From positions 1 through 49,796 of the forward strand of contig JAJPGX010000005.1 of the NCBI GenBank assembly GCA_021325595.1: 49,796 nucleotides of DNA, read 5' to 3'. Position 1 is the stretch's first letter. Each line of letters opens with the position of its first letter. The translations under genes and the position numbers were made by a program. Below are positions 24,173 to 31,133 of the stretch, in pieces. The notes beneath the pieces were generated by a model. That model saw only the letters and a program-made list of their open reading frames with translations, was not told the DNA's origin and made no database searches. This stretch comes from Nitrososphaerota archaeon. Its GTDB lineage: Archaea > Thermoproteota > Nitrososphaeria > Nitrososphaerales > Nitrosopumilaceae.

Positions 24173-25747
24173 ATGGCAGAAAAAATAAAGACTGATTCCA
24201 ACATTACTGTGAAAAAATTCTACGATTCTAAAATAAAACCTCGCAGTAAGAATGAGCAACCCGGAAAGTATCCATTCACAAGGGGGATACATCCTGGAAT
24301 GTATCGTGATAGGCTTTGGACTATGAGACAGTATACTGGTTTTGGTACTGCTGATCAAACAAACCAGCGATTCAAGTATCTGCTCGAAAGAGGACAAACT
24401 GGTCTTAGCATGGCATTTGACTTGCCAACTCAGATAGGATATGATGCTGATGACTGTCATGCAGAAGGTGAGGTTGGAAAAGTTGGAGTATCAATTACGT
24501 CACTCAAAGACATGATGACATGTTTTAATGGAATACCACTTGATAAAGTAAGTACTTCTATGACAATTAATTCTACAGCGTCAACACTGCTTTCACTTTA
24601 TATTGCAACAGGTGATTCACAAGGAGTTTCAAGCGAGAAATTAAGAGGAACAACACAAAATGATATACTCAAAGAATACATTGCAAGAAATACCTACATC
24701 TATCCTCCGAGACCTTCTATGCGATTAATTGGAGACATGATAGAATATTGTTCCAAAAAAGTCCCACAATGGTATCCTATATCAATATCCGGATATCACA
24801 TGCGAGAGGCTGGGTGTAACGCAATTCAAGAAGTTGCTTTTACGATGGCAAATGCAATAGAATACATTGAGACCTGTGTTGAAAGAGGACTCAAGATTGA
24901 CAAATTTGCTCCGAGACTGTCGTTTTTCTTTTGCTGCACAAATGAATTTCTAGAAGAGATTGCAAAATTTCGTGCGGCAAGAAGAATATATTCCAAAATA
25001 CTAAAACAGAGATTTCACGCGCGTGATCCAAAATCGCTTCAGCTAAAATTCCATGTTCAAACAAGTGGTGAATCTTTGACAGCTCAGCAACCAGATAATA
25101 ACATAATTAGGGTTGCAATACAATCAATGGCAGCAGTATTGGGAGGATGCCAGTCATTACACACAAACTCAAAAGATGAAGCGCTAGCTCTTCCAACCGA
25201 GGCTGCTGTAAAAATTGCTTTAAGAACACAACAAATTGTAGGATATGAGAGCGGTATTACAAAAACTGTCGATCCTTTGGCAGGTTCTTATTATGTTGAA
25301 TATTTGACTGATGAAATTGAGGATCAAGTAAATAAATATCTCAAAAAAATTGACAGGATGGGTGGTTCTATGGCTGGAATAGAGAGAGGCTTCTTCCAAT
25401 CTGAAATCAGACAGAATGCTTATAGATTAAAACAAGAAATTGACAAAAATGAAAGAATAATTGTTGGGGTCAACAAGTTTACTGACACAACAGAACAAAA
25501 ACCCGAAATTATGAAAATTGATAATAGTATCCAAGACAAGCAGATTCAAAACCTAGAGGAGTTAAGAAGCACAAGAGATAACAAAAAAGTTGAAGATGCC
25601 CTTTCCAAGCTGAAATCAGCTGCTGACAAGAATGAAAACCTAATGCCATACATATTGGACTCTGTAAAAAGCTATGCGACATTGGGTGAAATCAGCAATA
25701 CCTTTAGAGAGGTTTTTGGCATATATCGACCAAAGGAGGCATTCTAG
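24173..25747 (+). CDS. mcmA1: Methylmalonyl-CoA mutase, large catalytic subunit
   Basis: The 524-residue TIM-barrel subunit that carries out the radical 1,2-rearrangement between (R)-methylmalonyl-CoA and succinyl-CoA. Clear motifs are PFTRGIHPGMYRDRLWTMRQ, TGLSMAFDLPTQIGYDADD, MTINSTASTLLSLYIATGD and ISGYHMREAGCNAIQEVAFT, ending with SLHTNSKDEALALPTEAA. The B12 domain is separate (mcmA2). In autotrophic thaumarchaea this step feeds succinyl-CoA into the second half of the carbon fixation cycle. It abuts meaB and precedes the epimerase by one base. Confidence 0.96.
   Translation: MAEKIKTDSNITVKKFYDSKIKPRSKNEQPGKYPFTRGIHPGMYRDRLWTMRQYTGFGTADQTNQRFKYLLERGQTGLSMAFDLPTQIGYDADDCHAEGEVGKVGVSITSLKDMMTCFNGIPLDKVSTSMTINSTASTLLSLYIATGDSQGVSSEKLRGTTQNDILKEYIARNTYIYPPRPSMRLIGDMIEYCSKKVPQWYPISISGYHMREAGCNAIQEVAFTMANAIEYIETCVERGLKIDKFAPRLSFFFCCTNEFLEEIAKFRAARRIYSKILKQRFHARDPKSLQLKFHVQTSGESLTAQQPDNNIIRVAIQSMAAVLGGCQSLHTNSKDEALALPTEAAVKIALRTQQIVGYESGITKTVDPLAGSYYVEYLTDEIEDQVNKYLKKIDRMGGSMAGIERGFFQSEIRQNAYRLKQEIDKNERIIVGVNKFTDTTEQKPEIMKIDNSIQDKQIQNLEELRSTRDNKKVEDALSKLKSAADKNENLMPYILDSVKSYATLGEISNTFREVFGIYRPKEAF
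25732..25739 (+). promoter_or_regulatory. Shine-Dalgarno site of mce
   Basis: AAAGGAGG ends 9-10 bases before the ATG at 25749, inside the end of the mutase gene. It is one of the few strong ribosome-binding sites in this window, as expected for an internal operon gene where most first genes are leaderless. Confidence 0.7.
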
Positions 25748-25748
25748 A

Positions 25749-26144
25749 ATGAGACTTGATCATGTAGCTATTGCAGTAAACAATTTAGATGAAGCAGTAA
25801 AGGAATACCAAACAGCTTTAGGGATAAAACAAATTGAATTTGAAACAGTAGAAACAGAAGGTGTCCGAGTTGCAATACTACATCTTAATAATTCTAGAAT
25901 TGAACTAATGGAACCAACAAAGGAAACTAGCCCAATTAAGAAATTTTTAGCTACAAAAGGTGAAGGATTACATCATGTAGCACTTGAAACCGACGGAATT
26001 GAGGGTGTGGTCGATAGGATGAAAACTTGTGGAGTCAAATTCTTGGGTGAAGTAAGACCAGGGTCAAGAGGGACAAAAATTACATTTATTCATCCCAAGT
26101 CACTTCATGGTGTGTTAACGGAGCTTTGTTCACACTCAAAATAG
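25749..26144 (+). CDS. mce: Methylmalonyl-CoA epimerase
   Basis: A 131-residue glyoxalase/VOC-fold enzyme that interconverts (S)- and (R)-methylmalonyl-CoA before the mutase. Metal ligands appear in MRLDHVAIAVNNLDEAVKEY (His), ILHLNNSRIELMEP (Glu) and KGEGLHHVALETDGIE (His), with a Glu near the C-terminus in LTELC. The start ATG 25749 follows a strong Shine-Dalgarno, AAAGGAGG, and replaces the longer open frame that begins inside the mutase gene. Third gene of the meaB-mcmA1-mce operon. Confidence 0.94.
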   Translation: MRLDHVAIAVNNLDEAVKEYQTALGIKQIEFETVETEGVRVAILHLNNSRIELMEPTKETSPIKKFLATKGEGLHHVALETDGIEGVVDRMKTCGVKFLGEVRPGSRGTKITFIHPKSLHGVLTELCSHSK

Positions 26145-26150
26145 GAGAGG

Positions 26151-26705
26151 TTATTCTACTAGTTTTAGAGTGTCCGATGCTGTAATTATTCCAACTATCT
26201 TGCTGTTTTTTGATATCAATACACACTTTGAGAATCGTACTAATGAGACAAGTGTCTTAACCGGTGTGTTAAACTCAACAATAGGAGGTCTTGGATCCAT
26301 GATTTCCAAGAGTTTGATCTTTTTTCTTTCTGTTTCATCATTATCCAACAAATGTTTTACAATCCCATCTTCAGTGATGAGGCCTACAACCTCGTTTCCT
26401 GCAAATACTGGAATCTGGCTGATGGATAGGTCTTGCATCATTTTTATAGCATCATGTAATGAATCTGTGGTTTTTAGTTTAGCAATATCTTTGCTACAAA
26501 TATCGCCTGCTTTAGTTGAAGATTGGCTTTCAAGTGACCATAATACTTCAAAAATTTTTCTGGCAGTTGCATAACTTGGCTGGCATCTACCTGACTCTAT
26601 CTGGTTTATCATAGATGTACTGACTCCAGTAAGTGATGCTAGTTTTTGTTGTGTTAGACCTATCTTTAACCTAGCTTGTTTTATTGATTCTAGTCTTGGT
26701 AACAT
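26151..26705 (-). CDS. XRE-type HTH regulator with paired CBS domains
   Basis: The 184 residues combine an N-terminal Cro/XRE helix-turn-helix (RLKIGLTQQKLASLTGVSTS, SMINQIESGRCQPSYATARK, residues 10-50) with two CBS motifs (DSLHDAIKMMQDLSISQIPV, then VVGLITEDGIVKHL; second motif from PPIVEFNTPVKTLVSLVRFS to IVGIITASDTLKLVE). CBS pairs bind adenine nucleotides or SAM, so this regulator probably senses energy state; the targets are unknown. Start ATG 26705. It may be cotranscribed with mscL (45 bp) and tpiA upstream. Confidence 0.85.
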   Translation of the reverse strand: MLPRLESIKQARLKIGLTQQKLASLTGVSTSMINQIESGRCQPSYATARKIFEVLWSLESQSSTKAGDICSKDIAKLKTTDSLHDAIKMMQDLSISQIPVFAGNEVVGLITEDGIVKHLLDNDETERKKIKLLEIMDPRPPIVEFNTPVKTLVSLVRFSKCVLISKNSKIVGIITASDTLKLVE

Positions 26706-26750
26706 GTAAAATCATCACACTTTGTATATTTTAATATACGCAACAAAATA

Positions 26751-27143
26751 TTATTTCATTCCTGCTTTTCTACCGAATTTTGCGATGAAAAAGATAACTA
26801 CTGAGATGATCATAAAATCAATTATTACTCCGACAAAATCTCCTATTCCAAAATTTATTCCACCACTTACTGGTATGTTGACAATTGCCTTTCGCCAATC
26901 TCCGCCGGGAATAAATGCTCCTGGTATTGGCATGATGAGATCCTGAACTAGGGCAGTTACAACTTTTCCTATGGCCGTTCCCATGATGAATCCTATTGCT
27001 AGTCCTAGTACCCCAGCTTTTCCAATAAACTCCTTAAATTCTGCTAACATGCCTTTTGGAGCTGGTTTGGTTGGTTCTACTTTGGGACTGAGTGCCTCTC
27101 GTATTTTCTTAAGCTCTTCAAGAATTTCATTGTCAACTGTCAT
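26751..27143 (-). CDS. mscL: Large-conductance mechanosensitive channel MscL
   Basis: A 130-residue osmotic safety valve of the cell membrane. Two hydrophobic helices are visible, AGVLGLAIGFIMGTAIGKVV (TM1, Gly-rich pore helix) and FVGVIIDFMIISVVIFFIAK (TM2), separated by a loop with LIMPIPGAFIPGGDW. A 30-residue charged N-terminal extension containing a Pro-rich stretch (KVEPTKPAPK) precedes the usual amphipathic helix. The C-terminal cytoplasmic bundle seen in bacterial MscL is essentially missing. Start ATG 27143. Confidence 0.88.
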   Translation of the reverse strand: MTVDNEILEELKKIREALSPKVEPTKPAPKGMLAEFKEFIGKAGVLGLAIGFIMGTAIGKVVTALVQDLIMPIPGAFIPGGDWRKAIVNIPVSGGINFGIGDFVGVIIDFMIISVVIFFIAKFGRKAGMK

Positions 27144-27209
27144 GAATTTAATTCATTAATATCTGATATAACATTCTTTGTATATGTTACTCAGTTTTAC
27201 ATATTAATT

Positions 27210-27866
27210 TCATTTGAATGCATTGGCAAACTCTTCAATGATTTTTTGCCAATCTCTTGCTTTTACAATTCCACTTGCCACAAGTATTCCTTTTGCGCCA
27301 AGCTCTATTGCACGTGATACATCTTTGCCTGAAACGATTCCTGCTCCGCATAATAGGCGTGTCTTATTCTTGGCGTTTTTTACTACCATGACTGATTTTG
27401 TAATAATTTCAGGTTTTTCTTTTGATACTGCTTTTCCTGATCCAATTAGCTCAGGAGGTTCTATTGCAATGTAATCTGGATTTAGTTTGACATATGTTTC
27501 TACTTCGTTCACATCTCTTACACATACCACCGATTTCATCTTAAGCTCTCTTAGACGTACTATTAGAGTTTCAATTTCTTTTGGAGAAATTCTATGTTCA
27601 CTATGATTTATAAGTGAACCTGTAATGCCTGATTTTTTTGTAAGCTCAGGTATTACAAATCCTGTGGTACTTCCAGGATTCAAAACATCAAGATGCTGTG
27701 CGAATACAGTAACAGGTACTTTAGCAACTTCTGACAAGAGATGTTGGGGTGGACATACAACTATCTCCAATCTATGTTTTTTTGCTACTTTTGATGCTAT
27801 TTTTGCAAGTCGTACTGCTTTTGGACCCGCGATTTCTTCATAATTTTTGAAATTTATTATAAACAA
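27210..27866 (-). CDS. tpiA: Triosephosphate isomerase (archaeal type)
   Basis: Interconverts dihydroxyacetone phosphate and glyceraldehyde 3-phosphate; in thaumarchaea mostly for gluconeogenesis. At 218 residues it has the short archaeal form. The catalytic Lys environment is FIINFKNYEEIAG, the catalytic His is in SLINHSEHR, the catalytic Glu in YIAIEPPELIGSGKAV, and the phosphate loop is LLCGAGIVSGKD. The start ATG 27866 gives MFIINFKNYEE, like other archaeal members. Confidence 0.95.
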   Translation of the reverse strand: MFIINFKNYEEIAGPKAVRLAKIASKVAKKHRLEIVVCPPQHLLSEVAKVPVTVFAQHLDVLNPGSTTGFVIPELTKKSGITGSLINHSEHRISPKEIETLIVRLRELKMKSVVCVRDVNEVETYVKLNPDYIAIEPPELIGSGKAVSKEKPEIITKSVMVVKNAKNKTRLLCGAGIVSGKDVSRAIELGAKGILVASGIVKARDWQKIIEEFANAFK

Positions 27867-27972
27867 CTATCCAGGAAAGGTTACAGTTCCTAATATATCA
27901 AGATCTTGATATGTGATAAATTCTTTATACTGTTTTTGCATTATAAATCATATCTTGAATAGCACTTCGATA

Positions 27973-28242
27973 ATGTTACTTGGACAAATAAAACAAGTAA
28001 CCAGAGATACACAACTGAAACCGGAAGATGAGACCACAATAAAAGATGTGTTTAAAAATATTCTATCAAGCGGAGACAATTATGATCTTTCTGAAATTGA
28101 GAAGTGGGTCAATACCATAACTAAATCACAATCCATAGTAGATCGAATCATGAATATTGCACATTATCAAAAAATAAAACATGAAACAAACAATAGGTTA
28201 AAAATTATGCCAGATGGTTGCGGCTGTTGTGGGAACTGCTAG
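27973..28242 (+). CDS. Small helical protein with C-terminal CGCCGNC motif
   Basis: An 89-residue protein of unknown function. The body is helical and charged (EDETTIKDVFKNILSSGDNY, then EIEKWVNTITKSQSIVDRIM); the final residues PDGCGCCGNC carry Cys83, Cys85, Cys86 and Cys89. Such a tail could bind copper, zinc or a cluster, or be a redox tail. ATG 27973 is preferred to an upstream in-frame start because the earlier segment is hydrophobic and atypical. The stop TAG is directly followed by the stop of the convergent L40e gene, with no base between them. Confidence 0.65.
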   Translation: MLLGQIKQVTRDTQLKPEDETTIKDVFKNILSSGDNYDLSEIEKWVNTITKSQSIVDRIMNIAHYQKIKHETNNRLKIMPDGCGCCGNC

Positions 28243-28410
28243 TTACTTCTTTATTCCTAACGTTCTGTTTTTAAGTCTGAGGTATGTGTTGCGACACTTT
28301 CTGCATCTTGTAGCACTCATTGGGTTCTTTGCGCCACATGAAAAACATACTTTAAAGTGTAATCTTGCCTTTTGAGCAATTTGTTTTTTTAATGGATCTG
28401 TAATTGGCAT
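28243..28410 (-). CDS. rpl40e: Large ribosomal subunit protein L40e (eL40)
   Basis: A 55-residue ribosomal protein read from ATG 28410: MPITDPLKKQIAQKARLHFK, then VCFSCGAKNPMSATRCRKCR and NTYLRLKNRTLGIKK. The four cysteines in CFSC and CRKC form the zinc ribbon of eL40, which in eukaryotes is made as a ubiquitin fusion; here it stands alone, as in archaea. It follows sucD by 21 bp on the same strand, so it may be read through from the sucCD promoter. It is short enough to be missed by automatic annotation. Confidence 0.95.
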   Translation of the reverse strand: MPITDPLKKQIAQKARLHFKVCFSCGAKNPMSATRCRKCRNTYLRLKNRTLGIKK

Positions 28411-28431
28411 TTTCTTTCCTTTTCTTATCTA

Positions 28432-29352
28432 CTATTTGATTCTACCTTTTTCCATCTTACCTGCAAGTAACATGGGTACTTCAGCGGGTCTTTTTGCAAC
28501 AGGGACGTTAGCCTTGGCATACATTGAAACCTTTGATTCTGCAGAGCCATAATTTCCATAAATTATTGCACCGGCATGTCCCATTCGTTTCTCTTTTGGT
28601 GCGGCTCTTCCTGCGATGTATGCAACTACTGGTTTGTCAAATTTAGTATCAATGATATGTTGTGCAAGCATCTCTTCCGCATCTCCTCCAATTTCTCCAA
28701 CTACTACAACACCATCAACATTAGTTCCATTGCGGATTCTTTCAAATGCTTCGATTAAGGGAGTACCATTGATGGGGTCACCCCCAATTCCTAAACAAAT
28801 GCTTTGACCAAAATTTGCAAGTGATAAATTGTGGGACACTTCGTACATCAAAGTTCCACTTCTTGAGAGAACAGCTATTCTTCCCGGTTTGAACGGTGAT
28901 GCAGGCATAATTCCGATCTTGATTACTCCTGGAATTATTATGCCTGGAGTATTTGGTCCTATCACTATGGCATCTTTCTTTTTTGCCAAGTCAACTACTG
29001 TTAATGCATCTTTGACTGGTACGTGTTCTGGAATTGCAATTAACAATTTTATGCCTGATTCAAGGGCATCTATTGCAGCACTAAGAAAAAACTTTGCAGG
29101 TACAAAAACAATTGAAATTTTTGCACCTGTTGCTGATACCGCATCTTTCATGTTTTCATAGATTGGTATTTCTTCAATTTTTTGTCCACCCTTTCCTGGT
29201 GTAACCCCAGCTACAATATTGGTTCCATATGCACGCATTTGTTGTGTATGAAATGATCCAAACTTGCCAGTTATACCTTGTACAATAACTGGTTTTTTCT
29301 TATAGTCGTTTTCTCCTTCTTTTCCAATTAGTAATTCAAAAAGATCAACCAT
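28432..29352 (-). CDS. sucD: Succinyl-CoA synthetase (ADP-forming), alpha subunit
   Basis: Couples succinyl-CoA and succinate with ATP/ADP; the alpha subunit holds CoA and the phosphohistidine. The 306 residues show the CoA-binding Rossmann region (IVQGITGKFGSFHTQQMRAY), IGPNTPGIIIPGVIKIGIMP, the phosphate helix region SRSGTLMYEVSHNLS, and the catalytic His259 in EKRMGHAGAII. Its start overlaps the end of sucC by 8 bp, typical of the sucCD operon. A propionyl- or other acyl-CoA substrate is possible but less likely. Confidence 0.94.
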   Translation of the reverse strand: MVDLFELLIGKEGENDYKKKPVIVQGITGKFGSFHTQQMRAYGTNIVAGVTPGKGGQKIEEIPIYENMKDAVSATGAKISIVFVPAKFFLSAAIDALESGIKLLIAIPEHVPVKDALTVVDLAKKKDAIVIGPNTPGIIIPGVIKIGIMPASPFKPGRIAVLSRSGTLMYEVSHNLSLANFGQSICLGIGGDPINGTPLIEAFERIRNGTNVDGVVVVGEIGGDAEEMLAQHIIDTKFDKPVVAYIAGRAAPKEKRMGHAGAIIYGNYGSAESKVSMYAKANVPVAKRPAEVPMLLAGKMEKGRIK

Positions 29353-30457
29353 TTTTGTTTACCTCAATCACTGCAGCATTTATTGCTTCTTCAATTGTAT
29401 CAAACATTTTAGTTCTTGAACCTTTTAGCATTTCTTTTGATTTGTCTGCTTCTGATCCAGACATTCTTGCAAATACTGGTATGTCAATAACTTTATTTTC
29501 ATATGCTTTGATAAAGGCAGTAGCAACAGTTGTTGTTTTTACAATTCCTCCGTAAAGATTTACTAGTATGCCTTTTACTTTTTTCATTTTACTAATTAGT
29601 GTAAGTGCTTCATATACTGTCTCTGTAGTAGCCCCTCCACCCACGTCCAAAAAACAGGCTGGTTTTCCTCCATGGTCTGATAACATGTCAAGTGTAGACA
29701 TGACCAATCCTGCACCATTTCCAACAACTGCTATGTTTCCATCTAACTCTACTAGTGAAAAACCGCTTTTTTCTGCTTTTTCTTCTAATTCTGAAATCTC
29801 TTGAAACTTTCTTAACTCATCGTGTCTGAACATTGAATTATCATCAATTATGACTTTGCCATCTAGTGCTACAAGTGAATCGTCCTTTAGTATTGCAAGC
29901 GGGTTAATTTCAGCAAGCTCTGCTTCTTTTTCCACCGTTACTTTTGATAATTTTTGTAATATGTCTACGAACTGAGCCAACGACTTGTCTTTCAGGCCAA
30001 TCTCTTTTCCAACCTCTTCTGCAGTTTTAGCATCTACGTTTCCAAGACCAACTTCGCGTATTATCTGACTCTTTACAGATTCTATTTCCACACCTCCTTC
30101 TGAGGAAGTAATTATAGTATAGCATCGTTTACCGCGATTTAAAAATAAAGATAAATACAATTCTTTTTTAATATCTGCCATTTTTTCAAGAAGTATTGCT
30201 TTTGTCTTTTCGCCCTTGACTACTTTTTGCATGATTTCTGGATATTTTAATTCAAATTCATCGGCATTATGACATTTTTGAATTGCGCCAGCTTTTCCTC
30301 TTCCACCTACTGCCATCTGAGCTTTTATCACAAACGGAAACCCTAAAGCATTGGCATCTTTTCTACCCTGTTCAATATCGGTTGATGTTAATCCCTTTGG
30401 AATAGGAATGCCATATTCTGCAAATAACGACTTTGCTTGATATTCTAGCAGGCGCAT
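29345..30457 (-). CDS. sucC: Succinyl-CoA synthetase (ADP-forming), beta subunit
   Basis: The nucleotide-binding partner of SucD, 370 residues. The ATP-grasp domain begins MRLLEYQAKSLFAEYGIPIP, with FVIKAQMAVGGRGKAGAIQ as the nucleotide loop, LAEINPLAILKDDSLVALD for Mg, and the C-terminal flavodoxin-like half with GGKPACFLDVGGGATTETVY and ILVNLYGGIVKTTTVA. The promoter is a GATTATAAG box about 25 nt upstream of ATG 30457, so the sucCD mRNA is probably leaderless. Confidence 0.95.
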   Translation of the reverse strand: MRLLEYQAKSLFAEYGIPIPKGLTSTDIEQGRKDANALGFPFVIKAQMAVGGRGKAGAIQKCHNADEFELKYPEIMQKVVKGEKTKAILLEKMADIKKELYLSLFLNRGKRCYTIITSSEGGVEIESVKSQIIREVGLGNVDAKTAEEVGKEIGLKDKSLAQFVDILQKLSKVTVEKEAELAEINPLAILKDDSLVALDGKVIIDDNSMFRHDELRKFQEISELEEKAEKSGFSLVELDGNIAVVGNGAGLVMSTLDMLSDHGGKPACFLDVGGGATTETVYEALTLISKMKKVKGILVNLYGGIVKTTTVATAFIKAYENKVIDIPVFARMSGSEADKSKEMLKGSRTKMFDTIEEAINAAVIEVNKNG

Positions 30458-30537
30458 GATGGTTTGTCATTTTTATGGTCTTATAATCTGTTTGTTGAAT
30501 TTTGCTAATTTCTGATTTGTTATGATCTCAAATTCTA

Positions 30538-30592
30538 TTCTAATTCTCTTTATTTTTCAAATATCACAAATTAGAATTTTTATGATAAAGAG
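30538..30592. repeat. Interleaved inverted repeats in the sucC upstream gap
   Basis: TTCTAATT (30538-30545) is complementary to AATTAGAA (30569-30576), and CTCTTTAT (30546-30553) to ATAAAGAG (30585-30592). The two pairs interleave rather than nest. They may be operator half-sites or RNA structure; AT-rich composition makes chance pairing possible. Confidence 0.35.
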
Positions 30593-30603
30593 AGTTAAAA
30601 ATA
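30591..30603 (+). promoter_or_regulatory. Possible TATA box for the hairpin RNA at 30625
   Basis: AGTTAAAAATACC is centred about 26 nt before 30625, the first base of the 9-bp outer stem of the hairpin. The spacing would place a transcription start at the foot of the hairpin. Confidence 0.4.
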
Positions 30604-30624
30604 CCTTGTATGAGACTAGAAATA

Positions 30625-30685
30625 GTTTTGGAGTAGGACCATGGCAAGATAGGTGTCATAAGACACTTGGTTCTATCTCCAAAAC
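30625..30685 (+). ncRNA. Candidate structured ncRNA in the 302-bp gap between sucC and 30760
   Basis: The gap 30458-30759 has no plausible protein gene. Inside it a 61-nt segment folds strongly: GTTTTGGAG (30625-30633) pairs with CTCCAAAAC (30677-30685); TAGGACCA (30634-30641) pairs with TGGTTCTA (30668-30675) with one G-U pair and a single bulged T; an apical GTGTC/GACAC stem has the loop ATAA (30658-30661). An 11-nt one-sided internal loop separates the lower and apical stems. A TATA-like element precedes it on this strand, and another (TTATATTTG, about 30711-30720) faces it on the other, so the strand is uncertain. It does not fit a tRNA. Terminator, riboswitch and protein-binding site remain open. 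Confidence 0.45.
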
Positions 30686-30759
30686 ATCTTGATTTGATTA
30701 TTAATAATTTTCAAATATAATTACATTATGTTGATTGTCGATCCTAGTTTGTCTGATAT

Positions 30760-31089
30760 TTACCTGAATTGTTCTTCTAGATAGTCTATGGAAGTTAAAA
30801 GCAGATCTTTGCTTTTCTTCATTAACCATAGGGGGAACTCGTCCAGAGTAAATACGAATTGTTGCTGGAAGCTAGGTACTATACCTCCGCCAGACGTGAT
30901 TACCTGAACTACCACATATCCTTCAACCAATGTACAAACGGTTTCCTGATATGATTCTCCCTCCTCTTCCATAGTATTTCGATATAATATGATTGGAGTC
31001 GTGGTCTTGCCAACATGAGACGAACCCTTTTTTAAAAGCACAGAAAAGTGAGATAACAGCCATCCGTCAAGGGTAATTTGTTTTGGCAT
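30760..31089 (-). CDS. Hypothetical protein, 109 aa
   Basis: A soluble protein with no family that I recognise: MPKQITLDGWLLSHFSVLLK, GKTTTPIILYRNTMEEEGES, then VEGYVVVQVITSGGGIVPSF, and an amphipathic C-terminal helix (LMKKSKDLLLTSIDYLEEQF). The alternation of short strands and one helix suggests a small alpha/beta fold. It follows ileS by 44 bp on the same strand and may be cotranscribed with it. Start ATG 31089. Confidence 0.6.
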   Translation of the reverse strand: MPKQITLDGWLLSHFSVLLKKGSSHVGKTTTPIILYRNTMEEEGESYQETVCTLVEGYVVVQVITSGGGIVPSFQQQFVFTLDEFPLWLMKKSKDLLLTSIDYLEEQFR

Positions 31090-31133
31090 GCTTATTATCT
31101 ACAATTTAATTATTTAATTGAATGGATAAAACC

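Noticed and set aside
30625-30685. tRNA gene, possibly intron-containing
   Set aside because: GGTTCTA resembles a T-loop and the outer stem could mimic an acceptor stem, but no D-arm or anticodon arm can be formed and 61 nt is too short.
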